Part shown: one piece after another, positions 1-7,190 of the stretch
How the letters are laid out: each line of letters opens with the position of its first letter
Numbering within the stretch: the stretch's first letter is position 1
Assembly (NCBI GenBank): GCA_003645805.1
Contig: QNCL01000034.1
Span: 1-7,994 of the forward strand
From: Candidatus Omnitrophota bacterium
GTDB taxonomy: Bacteria > Omnitrophota > 4484-213
Reading direction: 5' to 3'
Length of the DNA stretch: 7,994 bases
The notes under the pieces: generated by a model
Database searches by the model: none
The model's input: the letters and a program-made list of their open reading frames with translations, nothing else
What the model was told of the DNA's origin: nothing
Position numbers and translations under genes: made by a program

Positions 1-1828
1 CCAGAAGTTGCTTGCGGATATCAAAATTCATCGCTTCTACTCTCTTCTGAGCGGTGGAAATGGCACGGGTAATCAGTTTATGTTCTATTGCCTGCCCCTC
101 AGGAATACCCAGCCTCTGCATCATTGCCATTATCCTTTCTGAACCAAACAAACGGAGAAGATCGTCCTCTAAGGAGAGAAAGAAGCGGGAGGAACCGGGA
201 TCACCCTGTCTACCCGCTCGTCCTCTGAGTTGATTATCTATTCTGCGTGCTTCATGCCTCTCTGTGCCAATGATATGCAATCCTCCTAACTCTGCCACTC
301 CTTCTCCTAACACAATATCTGTCCCTCTCCCTGCCATATTGGTGGCAATAGTAACTGCCCCTTTCTGTCCCGCCAAAGCCACTATCTCTGCCTCCCGTTC
401 GTGGTATTTAGCATTCAACACCGAATGCATAATATTCTTCCTCTTGAGAAGCTGGCTTAGCCGTTCTGACTTCTCTATGGAAACAGTTCCTACCAGCACA
501 GGCCTTCCTTGTTTGTGCATTCTTTCAATCTCTTCTACCACTGCATTAAACTTCTCTCTTTCGGTCTTATATATTACATCAGGATAGTTTGTTCTACGCA
601 GAGGTTTATTAGTAGGAATCACCACCACATCTAATTTATAGATCTGATAAAACTCTGTGGCTTCGGTTGCTGCTGTACCGGTCATCCCCGCCAGTTTCTC
701 ATACATTCGAAAGTAGTTCTGAAAAGTAATAGTGGCTAATGTTTGATTTTCCCTTTCTATCTCCACTCCTTCCTTTGCCTCTATCGCTTGATGCAAACCA
801 TCTGCCCATCTCCTTCCGGGCATTAACCTACCTGTAAATTCATCCACAATTATCACCTGCCCGTCCTTGACTACATAATCCACATCGCGTTTGTAGTTGT
901 TATGCGCCCGCAGGGCTTGGTTGATATGGTGCTTGTATTCCATTGTGGAAAGACTGTGCATATCCTTAAGTCCCAAGAGTTTTGCTGCTTTAATCTCTCC
1001 CTGCTCGGTTAGATAAGAAGTTTTGTGCTTTTCATCCACAACATAGTCCCCCTTTTCCTCCTTACTAATCTCATCCCTTTCTCCCTTCTCCAGCAGAGGA
1101 ACTATTCTGTCTACCTCATAATACTTCTTTGTAGATTCCTCACTCGGACCTGAGATAATCAAAGGGGTGCGGGCTTCGTCGATAAGGATGCTATCCACTT
1201 CATCCACAATAGCATAATAAAGTCCCCTCTGCACTCTCTCCTCTATGGAAAGAACCATATTGTCTCGAAGATAATCAAAACCAAACTCATTATTAGTGCC
1301 ATAAGTAATATCGCAGTTATAGGCTTCCTTTCTCTCTTTGTGTCCCATCCCATGCTGAATTACCCCTACAGTTAACCCCAAGAATTCATACACTGGACCC
1401 ATCCATTGACGGTCGCGTCGGGCTAAGTAATCATTTACAGTAACAATATGCACCCCTTTCCCCGTAAGAGCGTTTAGATAAGCAGGAAGGGTAGCAACCA
1501 GTGTTTTTCCTTCCCCTGTTGCCATCTCGGCAATCTTGCCTTGATGAAGCACAATTCCTCCCATTAACTGCACAGGGAAGTGTCTCATATTCAGGGTTCT
1601 CTTAGCCGCTTCCCTTACCAGTGCAAAAGCCTCTGGAAGAAGGTCATCCAGCGTTTCTCCCTTCGCAAGACGCTCTTTAAACTCCTCTGTTTTTGCCCGC
1701 ATATCTTTATCAGAAAGAGAGGAAATAGAAGGCTCAAGGCTTTCTATCTTCTGGACAATAACACTTAGTTTTTTCAGCGCACGCTGATTGTGAGTGCCGA
1801 ATATCTTTCTTAAGATAAAATTAAGCAT
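1..1828 (-). CDS. secA: Preprotein translocase ATPase SecA, C-terminus cut off by window edge
   Basis: SecA is the ATP-driven motor that pushes unfolded preproteins through the SecYEG channel of the inner membrane. 609 codons are visible with no stop; the family is usually 830-900 residues, so the C-terminal third lies beyond the left edge. Seen in the translation: Walker A MATGEGKT at residues 102-109, the Walker B/DEAD-like DEVD at 209-212 followed by SILIDEARTPLIISG, MTGTAATEATEF from 382 in the region joining the preprotein-binding domain to the second motor domain, and helicase motif VI RGRAGRQGD at 535-543. The last visible residues, AQKRVEAMNFDIRKQLL, begin the helical scaffold. The start is ATG at 1828, giving MLNFILRKIFG, a normal SecA N-terminus. 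It lies inside the end of prfB (ATGCTTAA, 8-base overlap) and has only a weak ribosome binding site, so translational coupling to prfB is inferred. No frameshift is seen in the visible part. Confidence 0.97.
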   Translation of the reverse strand, partial: MLNFILRKIFGTHNQRALKKLSVIVQKIESLEPSISSLSDKDMRAKTEEFKERLAKGETLDDLLPEAFALVREAAKRTLNMRHFPVQLMGGIVLHQGKIAEMATGEGKTLVATLPAYLNALTGKGVHIVTVNDYLARRDRQWMGPVYEFLGLTVGVIQHGMGHKERKEAYNCDITYGTNNEFGFDYLRDNMVLSIEERVQRGLYYAIVDEVDSILIDEARTPLIISGPSEESTKKYYEVDRIVPLLEKGERDEISKEEKGDYVVDEKHKTSYLTEQGEIKAAKLLGLKDMHSLSTMEYKHHINQALRAHNNYKRDVDYVVKDGQVIIVDEFTGRLMPGRRWADGLHQAIEAKEGVEIERENQTLATITFQNYFRMYEKLAGMTGTAATEATEFYQIYKLDVVVIPTNKPLRRTNYPDVIYKTEREKFNAVVEEIERMHKQGRPVLVGTVSIEKSERLSQLLKRKNIMHSVLNAKYHEREAEIVALAGQKGAVTIATNMAGRGTDIVLGEGVAELGGLHIIGTERHEARRIDNQLRGRAGRQGDPGSSRFFLSLEDDLLRLFGSERIMAMMQRLGIPEGQAIEHKLITRAISTAQKRVEAMNFDIRKQLL

Positions 1829-2919
1829 AGTTAGGAAATCTCTTCAAAAACTCCTTTATAAACCTATCAATTTCTCCATCCAATACTATGCGGACATCGT
1901 ATTCCTCTATATTGGTGCGGTGGTCTTTTACTAAGGTATAAGGGTGAAAAACATAAGAACGAATTTGCCTTCCCCAAGCAATCTCTAACTTTTCTCCATA
2001 CTTCTCCTCTATCTTCTTTTTTTCCTCTTCTAACTGACGCTGATACAAACGGGCTTTCAGCACCTTTAATGCCCACATCTTGTTTTTATACTGGGAGCGC
2101 TCATTCTGACAGGTCACTACAATCCCGGTAGGAATATGGGTTATACGCACTGCGGAATCAGTGGTGTTTACACTTTGCCCTCCTGGTCCGGAGGAACGGA
2201 AAACATCTATGCGCAAATCTTCATCCTTTATCTCTATTTCCTTTGGACCCTCCATCTCGGGTAGAACATCTACAGAAGCAAAGGAAGTATGCCGACGCCT
2301 ATTAGCATCAAAGGGAGAAATACGCACCAGCCGGTGCACTCCTCTTTCTGCCTTCAGATATCCATAGGCATAATCTCCTCTTATCTCCACAGTCACATCC
2401 TTTATCCCTGCTTCTCCTGCGGGTAAGAGGTCAATTACTTTTGTCTTAAACCCCTTCTTCTCTGCCCAACGCAAATACATTCGCAAAAGCATCTCTGCCC
2501 AGTCGCAGGCTTCTGTGCCTCCTGCTCCCGGATGAATATTCACAATGGCGTTACTTCTATCCTCCTGCTTGGATAAGAGAACCTTGAGTTCTAACTCCTC
2601 AGAATTCTTTTCTATCTTTGCTAAATCTTCCTCTATCTCCCTTCTCTCCTCCTCTGTCTCTGCCAATGCATTAAGTTCCTCCAGATCCTTGTATTCTCGA
2701 TAAACCTGCTCCAAACCCTCTATTGTTGCTCGCAAGGTCTTAAGTTCCTCTAATACGCTCTCTGCTTTCTTTCGCTCTTCCCAGAAGCCTGGTTTGTATA
2801 TCTCCTTCTCCAGAGTTTTTAGTCTCTCTTTCTTCTTCTCTAATTCAAAGACACCTCCCTAAATCCTCTAATTTCCTCCTTATCTCTTCCAATCTCCTGT
2901 TAATCTCCGCTTTCTCCAT
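1821..2919 (-). CDS. prfB: Peptide chain release factor 2 (RF2), made by programmed +1 frameshift
   Basis: RF2 reads UGA and UAA stop codons in the ribosomal A site and triggers release of the finished protein. The gene is in two frames. Frame one starts at ATG 2919 (MEKAEINRRLEE) and has 24 codons up to CTT, followed by in-frame TGA at 2847-2845. After a +1 shift, reading resumes at GAA 2846 and runs 341 codons to TAA at 1823-1821. The joined product is 365 residues, a usual RF2 length. The section just after the shift contains KPGFWEERKKAE, matching the conserved FW region of RF2. The stop-recognition tripeptide SPF is at about 201-203 (RF1 would have PxT) and the catalytic GGQ at about 246-248. 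A later open frame from a TTG at 2735 is not the start, because it would lose this N-terminal domain. gatB lies 9 bases upstream and secA overlaps its end. Confidence 0.96.
2845..2859 (-). other. RF2 autoregulatory +1 frameshift site
   Basis: On the coding strand the site reads GGGAGG, then TGT, then CTT TGA. This is the known prfB recoding layout: an internal Shine-Dalgarno-like sequence exactly three bases before a CTT slippery codon followed by an in-frame TGA. In the family, scarce RF2 makes the ribosome pause at UGA; the leucyl-tRNA slips from CUU to UUU and reading continues in the +1 frame (here GAA TTA GAG). Abundant RF2 ends translation at codon 25, so RF2 controls its own level. Frames before and after join into a continuous RF2 protein, which supports function rather than a sequencing error. 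A further AAGGAGG lies about 10 bases upstream of the GGGAGG, with no start codon at a useful distance; it could add to pausing, but this is speculative. Confidence 0.95.
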
Positions 2920-2923
2920 CTTG

Positions 2924-2930
2924 CCTCCTT
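2924..2930 (-). promoter_or_regulatory. prfB ribosome binding site overlapping the gatB stop
   Basis: A full AAGGAGG sits four bases before the prfB ATG at 2919, and its first two bases are part of the gatB TAA. It decides the prfB start upstream of the frameshift site. The spacing is short, but the match to the 16S rRNA tail is strong, so prfB can load ribosomes independently of gatB while still sitting in the same transcript. Confidence 0.8.
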
Positions 2931-4344
2931 AACTTAACCCTTCCTCTTTTCTCTTTATCCTCTCTCGTAATATCTTCTGCACTATCTGAGCATTTGCTCG
3001 CCCTTTTGTCTCACGCATTACCTGACCTACCAAAAACATCAAAGCCTTCTCCTTTCCCCTGGAGAAATCCTCCACTGAGCGGGGATTTGCTTTAATAACT
3101 CTCTCTACCACCTCTGCTAACTTCTTTTCATCGCTTACCTGCAACAATCCTCTTTCTCTGATAATCTCCTCTGCTCTTTTATGTGTGTTTATCATCTCTG
3201 TCAATACCTCTCTCCCCATATTGATACTAATCTCCTTTCTCTCCAGTATCCTTAACAGTTCGGAAAACCTTTCGGGAGAAAGACAAAGGTCTTTCCACTC
3301 CTTCTTGTGAGCATTCAGATAGGATAAGATATCGCGCATTATCCAGTTGCTCACTGTTTTTGGCTGAGGAAAGAGTTCCACACACCTCTCAAAATAATCT
3401 GCCATCTCCTTTTCTCTGGTGAGTAGGTCTGCGTCATACTCGGGAAGAGCATACTCTCTCTTAAACCTTTCCCTCCTCTTCTCGGGCAACTCGGGCATCT
3501 CCTCCTTTATCTGCTCGATCATCTGCTCAGAGATAAAGAAGATAGGAAGATCCGGCTCGGGGAAATAGCGGTAGTCATTTGCTTCCTCTTTACTCCGCAT
3601 AGGTAGGGTTATCTGCCTTTGAGCGTCCCAGAGCCGCGTTTCCTGCACCACTTCACCCCCTGAGCGAAGAACTTTCTCCTGCCGAGTTTGTTCATACCTT
3701 AATGCCCTCTCTACCCCATGAAAAGAGTTCATATTTTTCAACTCTACCTTGGTCCCCAAACCCTCTCCTTCTTTAGCCACAGAAATATTTGCATCACAGC
3801 GCAGGCTTCCTTCTTCCATATTGCAGTCTGAGATATCTATATACTCACATATTGACTTCAAGCAAATAAGATATTCATAAGCCTGCTGAGGAGTTGCTAT
3901 CTCTGGTTCAGAGACTATTTCTAACAAGGGGATGCCTGCGCGGTTGTAGTCTACCAAACTTCCCTCAGAGGTATGGATAAGTTTTCCTGCATCTTCCTCT
4001 AAGTGCACTCGTCTAATTCCTATCCCTTTTAACCTTCCATTAGTGCCTATTGGCTGAGAATATTGGGAAATCTGATACCCCTTGGGCAGGTCTGGATAGA
4101 AATAGTTCTTGCGATCGAAGCGAATCTCTTTGCTTATCTGGCACTTTAAGGCTAAGCATAACTTAACTGCTTTCTTGAGCGCCTCTTTATTGAGCACAGG
4201 AAGAGAACCGGGCAATCCTAAACATACAGGACAAGTCTGGGTATTGGGCGAGGTTCCAAAACGCACGGGACAAGAACAGAAGATTTTACTCCTGGTGTTG
4301 AGTTGCAAATGTACTTCCAAGCCAATAAATGTCTTAAACTTCAT
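2929..4344 (-). CDS. gatB: Aspartyl/glutamyl-tRNA(Asn/Gln) amidotransferase subunit B
   Basis: GatB activates the side-chain carboxyl of misacylated Glu-tRNA(Gln) or Asp-tRNA(Asn) with ATP and, with ammonia supplied by GatA, turns it into Gln- or Asn-tRNA in the cytoplasm. The start chosen is ATG 4344, giving MKFKTFIGLEVHLQL, the standard family N-terminus, and 471 residues. A TTG eight codons upstream would add non-conserved residues inside gatA. Seen: IGLEVHLQL at 7-15, a CxC/CxxC cysteine set (C23, C25, C38, C41) of the zinc-binding type found in many GatB proteins, HLEEDAGK at 114-121, the signature VDYNRAGIPLLEIVSEPE at 131-148, and a C-terminal YqeY-like tRNA-binding tail ending near KGRANAQIVQKIL. 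It overlaps the gatA stop by four bases (ATGA), the usual coupled arrangement. It is not the archaeal GatE, which carries an extra AspRS-like insert. Confidence 0.96.
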   Translation of the reverse strand: MKFKTFIGLEVHLQLNTRSKIFCSCPVRFGTSPNTQTCPVCLGLPGSLPVLNKEALKKAVKLCLALKCQISKEIRFDRKNYFYPDLPKGYQISQYSQPIGTNGRLKGIGIRRVHLEEDAGKLIHTSEGSLVDYNRAGIPLLEIVSEPEIATPQQAYEYLICLKSICEYIDISDCNMEEGSLRCDANISVAKEGEGLGTKVELKNMNSFHGVERALRYEQTRQEKVLRSGGEVVQETRLWDAQRQITLPMRSKEEANDYRYFPEPDLPIFFISEQMIEQIKEEMPELPEKRRERFKREYALPEYDADLLTREKEMADYFERCVELFPQPKTVSNWIMRDILSYLNAHKKEWKDLCLSPERFSELLRILERKEISINMGREVLTEMINTHKRAEEIIRERGLLQVSDEKKLAEVVERVIKANPRSVEDFSRGKEKALMFLVGQVMRETKGRANAQIVQKILRERIKRKEEGLS

Positions 4345-5777
4345 ATCTTTGCCCTTTGTCGATGCCAATCGGTGCTCTGCTCATAAGCATAGGCTGCTTG
4401 TAAAACCTTCTCCTCTTCGAAAGACCTTCCTAATATCTGCAGTCCTACAGGTAAACCTTCAGAGAAACCACACGGTACAGAGATAGCAGGAATACCGGCT
4501 AAATTAGCAGGGATGGTAAAGATATCCGAAAGATACATCTGTAAAGGATTATCTATCTTCTCTCCTATCTTCCAGGCAGGAGTGGGAGAGGTAGGAGCAA
4601 GAAGAAGATCGCATTCCTCAAAAACCTTTCTAAAATCCTCAATGATTAATCTCCTCACCTTTTCTGCTCTTGAGTAGTATTGTTCATAGTAACCCTTGCT
4701 CAAAACATAGGTTCCTAAGATAATCCTGCGTTTTGCTTCCTTTCCAAACCCCTCTTCTCTTGTTTTCTCATACATCCTAAATAAATCCTTCTCTTCTTTC
4801 CTTAAGCCATACTCCACTCCATCAAAACGCAGGAGATTAGAACTTGCTTCTGCAGGAGCAATAATATAATACACCGCCAGTGCATACTTACTATGAGGCA
4901 AGTGCACACGAGTGCATTTTGCTCCTAATCCTTCAAACACCTTTATTGCTTCCTCTATCCTTTCCTTTACTCCTTTATCTAAACCAGAGATAAAGTACTC
5001 CTCGGGAATACCTATCCTAAATCCCTTTATCCCTTTCTCCAAATACTTCAGATAATCAGGGACAGGAAGAGGAGAGGATGTAGAATCTTGCTCGTCAAAA
5101 CCTGCAATTACTTGAAGAAGAAGAGCGCTATCGCGCACATCCTTGCTGAGAGTCCCAATCTGTTCCAAAGAAGAACCGAAAGCAATTAACCCATAGCGCG
5201 AGACACGACCGTAAGTAGGTTTAAAACCCACTATTCCGCATAAGGCTGCAGGTTGACGAATAGAACCTCCTGTGTCTGACCCTAAGGCTAATATTGCTTC
5301 GTCAGCGGCCACTGCTGCTGCCGAACCACCACTTGAGCCTCCAGGCACATACTCTAAATTCCAGGGATTGCGAGTGATCTGATAAGCAGAGGTCTCTGTA
5401 GAGGAGCCAAAAGCAAACTCATCCATATTGGTTTTACCAAACAATATCGCTCCTACTTGCCTTAATCTTTTGATTACTGTAGCATCATAAGGAGGTTTGA
5501 AGCCCTCCAATATCCTTGAGGCACAACGGGTAGGTTCATTCTCCACGCAGATATTATCCTTAACACTCACCGGAATTTCGAAAGACAAATCTTTTTTTCT
5601 TTCCTGCTTGGCTTCTTTCAGAATCTTCTCTTTATCTAAAAAGATATAGGCTTTTACCCTCTCCTCTACCTCCTCTATGCGGGCAAATAAAGAAAGGAGA
5701 ATATCCTCTACCTGTATCTCCTTCTTTTTTAGCATCTGAAGAAGGTTATAAGCGGTAAGTCTATTTAGAGAGTTCAT
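4341..5777 (-). CDS. gatA: Aspartyl/glutamyl-tRNA amidotransferase subunit A (glutaminase)
   Basis: GatA is the amidase-signature subunit that hydrolyses glutamine (or asparagine) and passes ammonia through a tunnel to GatB. Length is 478 residues, normal for the family. The Lys-cisSer-Ser triad is intact: K73 in PVSVKDNI, S148 in PGGSSGGSAAA and the nucleophile S172 in SDTGGSIRQPA. Their spacing (75 and 24 residues) is the same as in characterised GatA. The C-terminus GIPAISVPCGFSEGLPVGLQILG is also typical. The start at ATG 5777 (MNSLNRLTAYNLLQML) fits the family, but no Shine-Dalgarno sequence is visible before it. gatC, normally just upstream in gatCAB operons, is absent here; a 97-base gap with only mini-frames lies in its place. 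GatC helps stabilise GatA in known complexes, so it is probably encoded elsewhere. Confidence 0.96.
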   Translation of the reverse strand: MNSLNRLTAYNLLQMLKKKEIQVEDILLSLFARIEEVEERVKAYIFLDKEKILKEAKQERKKDLSFEIPVSVKDNICVENEPTRCASRILEGFKPPYDATVIKRLRQVGAILFGKTNMDEFAFGSSTETSAYQITRNPWNLEYVPGGSSGGSAAAVAADEAILALGSDTGGSIRQPAALCGIVGFKPTYGRVSRYGLIAFGSSLEQIGTLSKDVRDSALLLQVIAGFDEQDSTSSPLPVPDYLKYLEKGIKGFRIGIPEEYFISGLDKGVKERIEEAIKVFEGLGAKCTRVHLPHSKYALAVYYIIAPAEASSNLLRFDGVEYGLRKEEKDLFRMYEKTREEGFGKEAKRRIILGTYVLSKGYYEQYYSRAEKVRRLIIEDFRKVFEECDLLLAPTSPTPAWKIGEKIDNPLQMYLSDIFTIPANLAGIPAISVPCGFSEGLPVGLQILGRSFEEEKVLQAAYAYEQSTDWHRQRAKI

Positions 5778-5860
5778 AGGTTTTGGAAGTAGACTGAAGA
5801 AAGGTTTGAAGGAGCAAAAGAAACCTCGCTTCCTTCACTCTGTAAGTTCAAATCCACCAT
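5774..5860 (-). CDS. Doubtful 28-codon frame coupled to gatA start
   Basis: A small frame begins ATGGTGGATTTG (MVDLNLQSEG) and ends in TAC TTC CAA AAC CTA TGA; its TGA overlaps the gatA ATG as ATGA, the same junction type used by three other gene pairs here. It covers most of the gap between yraN and gatA, and gatA has no ribosome binding site of its own, so the frame could deliver ribosomes to gatA. Against it: it has no Shine-Dalgarno sequence, its Ser/Asn-rich composition is unlike the Lys/Glu-rich neighbours, and a frame of this length is easily due to chance. The product matches nothing I recognise; a faint likeness of its end to the GatC C-terminus is too weak to use. Confidence 0.2.
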   Translation of the reverse strand: MVDLNLQSEGSEVSFAPSNLSSVYFQNL

Positions 5861-5873
5861 AAAGAAAATCTTT
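5778..5873 (-). other. yraN-gatA intergenic gap lacking gatC
   Basis: This is the only gap of any size between genes of the operon, and it is at the usual place of gatC. I see no convincing promoter, terminator hairpin or Shine-Dalgarno sequence in it on the coding strand. It holds a 10-codon frame starting ATGTTGA at 5880, overlapping the yraN stop, and then the 28-codon frame ending at gatA. It is too short for a roughly 95-residue GatC, so gatC is either elsewhere in the genome or eroded here. Confidence 0.6.
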
Positions 5874-6233
5874 TCAACATAAGGAAAACACATCCTTGAA
5901 CCAGTTAATTTCTCTTAATCCATCAGAATGAAGAAAGATAGAGACTACATCAAAACGGGCAGGTGTGTTTAAGAGTTGATGCGTGGACAGATAATAAAGA
6001 GCAGATTTGCTAATCTGCTTTTGTTTCCTCCTATCTACTGCCTCCTGCGGTAGACCAAACCGAGAGGAGGATCGGGTTTTTACCTCTACAAAGACCAGGC
6101 ACCTCTTCTCTTTAGCAATAATATCTATCTCTCCCCAAGGAGAAGCATAGTTTTGAGCAATTATCCTGCACCCTTTCTTTCTCAAAAACTTAACCGCTAC
6201 CTCCTCTCCCCATTGCCCTAACTCTCTATTCAT
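5874..6233 (-). CDS. yraN: UPF0102/YraN family protein with restriction-nuclease-like fold
   Basis: This 119-residue protein belongs to the YraN (UPF0102) family, whose cellular role is not established. The family resembles Holliday-junction resolvase and RecB-type nucleases in fold, and a DNA-processing role is inferred from that. Seen: N-terminal GQWGEEVAVKFLRKKG with acidic residues E9/E10, the core GEIDIIA at 34-40 (E35, D37), VFVEVKTR at 48-54 (E50, K52), which together form the expected PD-(D/E)xK metal site, and PARFDVVSI near 91-99. Length is normal for the family. The start ATG overlaps the rnhB stop as ATGA. The rnhB-yraN pairing is common in bacteria and hints at a shared role in nucleic-acid upkeep, but that is association only. 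Confidence 0.92.
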   Translation of the reverse strand: MNRELGQWGEEVAVKFLRKKGCRIIAQNYASPWGEIDIIAKEKRCLVFVEVKTRSSSRFGLPQEAVDRRKQKQISKSALYYLSTHQLLNTPARFDVVSIFLHSDGLREINWFKDVFSLC

Positions 6234-6799
6234 CTCATTCGCTCTCTTACTGGCTTATAAGAGTAGCGATGGATAATGCATGGACCGGATCGCTCCAGAA
6301 TACGGAGATGGCTCTTTGTAGGATAGCCCTTATGTTCTCTAAAACCATAATGGGGAAAGAAACGATCATAGATAAGCATAATCCTATCTCTTATTACCTT
6401 AGCCACGATAGAAGCGGCAGCAATATAAATATTTCTCTCATCTCCTTTTACTATTTGAATAGATGGGCAGGAAACATTGGGTCTTATTGGACCATCTACA
6501 AAGAGGTAAGATATCCTTCTCTTTCTGGTTATATCTATAAATGCCTGTTCCATCGCCCGCAGACTTGCCTGAAGAATATTTATCTCATCAATCACTCTCT
6601 CATTTACTATCCCAATCCCTATCTCTGCCTTTTTGATTATCTCTAAAAAAAGAAGTTCTCTTTTCTTTGGGGTTAAAGATTTAGAATCCGCAATTCCTTT
6701 AATATAAATATGTGAAGAAAAAGATACAATACTTGCTACCACCGGTCCCGCTAATGCTCCCCTACCTACCTCATCCACTCCTGCAAAGATACTCCTCAT
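6230..6799 (-). CDS. rnhB: Ribonuclease HII
   Basis: RNase HII cuts the RNA strand of RNA/DNA hybrids and nicks 5' of single ribonucleotides misplaced in DNA, starting ribonucleotide excision repair. The 189-residue product has all four metal-binding acids expected of type 2 enzymes: D9 and E10 in GVDEVGRGALAGPVVAS, D102 in LFVDG and D120 in VKGD. Other family landmarks are IADSKSLTPKKRE at 36-48, AAASIVAKVIRDR at 127-139, HYGFREHKGYPT at 150-161 and a C-terminal HRYSYKPV. The ATG overlaps the rplS stop by four bases, and AGAGG six bases upstream, inside the end of rplS, serves as ribosome binding site. Type HIII is unlikely, because that family has an extra N-terminal domain. Confidence 0.97.
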   Translation of the reverse strand: MRSIFAGVDEVGRGALAGPVVASIVSFSSHIYIKGIADSKSLTPKKRELLFLEIIKKAEIGIGIVNERVIDEINILQASLRAMEQAFIDITRKRRISYLFVDGPIRPNVSCPSIQIVKGDERNIYIAAASIVAKVIRDRIMLIYDRFFPHYGFREHKGYPTKSHLRILERSGPCIIHRYSYKPVRERMR

Positions 6800-7173
6800 T
6801 TCTTTCCTCTCAAATAATAGAGTTTTGCCCTTCTGGTTTTATTACGCTTTACCACCTCTATCTTCTTTATAAATGGCGAATGCAGAAGAAAGGTTTTTTC
6901 TACCCCTTCTCCATAGGAGATCTTACGCACTATAAAGGTCTCGCCCAGACCCGATCCTTTTCTGGCTAACACTATTCCCTGAAAGACTTGAGGATGAACA
7001 ACCTTATGTTCTTCTTTCTTCTTCTCCTTCTCCGCAGTCTTTTTCTTCTTGGAGGTGCTTATCTTGGGAGGAGGAGGAACTTCAGTAAACACTCTGACCT
7101 CATCTCCTGGCTTAAAATCGGGAATGTTCTTTTTAAGATATTCCTCTTCTATCTTCCTGATCTTTTCCAGCAC
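6796..7173 (-). CDS. rplS: Ribosomal protein bL19 with a Lys/Glu-rich insertion
   Basis: bL19 is a protein of the large ribosomal subunit located at the interface with the 30S subunit. The conserved parts are clear: IPDFKPGDEVRV at 17-28, QVFQGIVLARKGSGLGETF at 62-80, VRKISYGEGVEKTFLLHSP at 82-100 and RRAKLYYLR at 114-122. Between VRV and QVFQG, where E. coli has a short beta-hairpin turn, this protein has about 20 extra residues: PPPP at 33-36 followed by a stretch to about residue 58 that is nearly all Lys and Glu. The C-terminal tail is shorter than usual, ending RGKK soon after LYYLR. The start is GTG 7173, fixed by a strong ribosome binding site at 7180-7190. The insert is in frame and flanked by intact sequence, so it is not a frameshift artefact. 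Confidence 0.95.
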   Translation of the reverse strand: MLEKIRKIEEEYLKKNIPDFKPGDEVRVFTEVPPPPKISTSKKKKTAEKEKKKEEHKVVHPQVFQGIVLARKGSGLGETFIVRKISYGEGVEKTFLLHSPFIKKIEVVKRNKTRRAKLYYLRGKK

Positions 7174-7179
7174 TCTATT

Positions 7180-7190
7180 TCACCTCCCTT
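7180..7190 (-). promoter_or_regulatory. rplS ribosome binding site fixing a GTG start
   Basis: AAGGGAGGTGA lies across the trmD stop (its TGA is the trmD stop codon). Its GGAGG core is nine bases before the GTG at 7173. This is the strongest Shine-Dalgarno match seen in the operon and supports the GTG start and independent loading of rplS, which would suit a ribosomal protein needed in larger amounts than TrmD. Confidence 0.85.

Noticed and set aside
264..587. Plus-strand open frame of 107 codons
   Set aside because: It lies antisense to the conserved SecA motor region, has no family likeness and reflects the base bias of the strand.
1821..2735. RF2 starting at TTG 2735
   Set aside because: It omits the conserved FW-containing N-terminal section and the frameshift site; ATG 2919 with AAGGAGG gives a full-length protein.
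4345..4368. GatB starting eight codons earlier at TTG 4368
   Set aside because: The added residues are not part of the family N-terminus, and ATG 4344 gives the usual ATGA overlap.
4109..4486. Plus-strand open frame of 125 codons across the gatA-gatB junction
   Set aside because: It is antisense to two conserved genes and its product resembles no protein family.
5790..5840. Possible terminator from GAAGG and CCTTC in the yraN-gatA gap
   Set aside because: The stem is only five bases with a long loop and no run of T follows on the coding strand.
5835..5860. Plus-strand GTTCAAATCC followed by ACCA, like the end of a tRNA
   Set aside because: The flanking bases do not form a T-stem, and no acceptor, D or anticodon arm can be folded around it.
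6269..6646. Plus-strand open frame of 125 codons opposite rnhB
   Set aside because: The minus strand has all catalytic residues of RNase HII, so this is a shadow frame.
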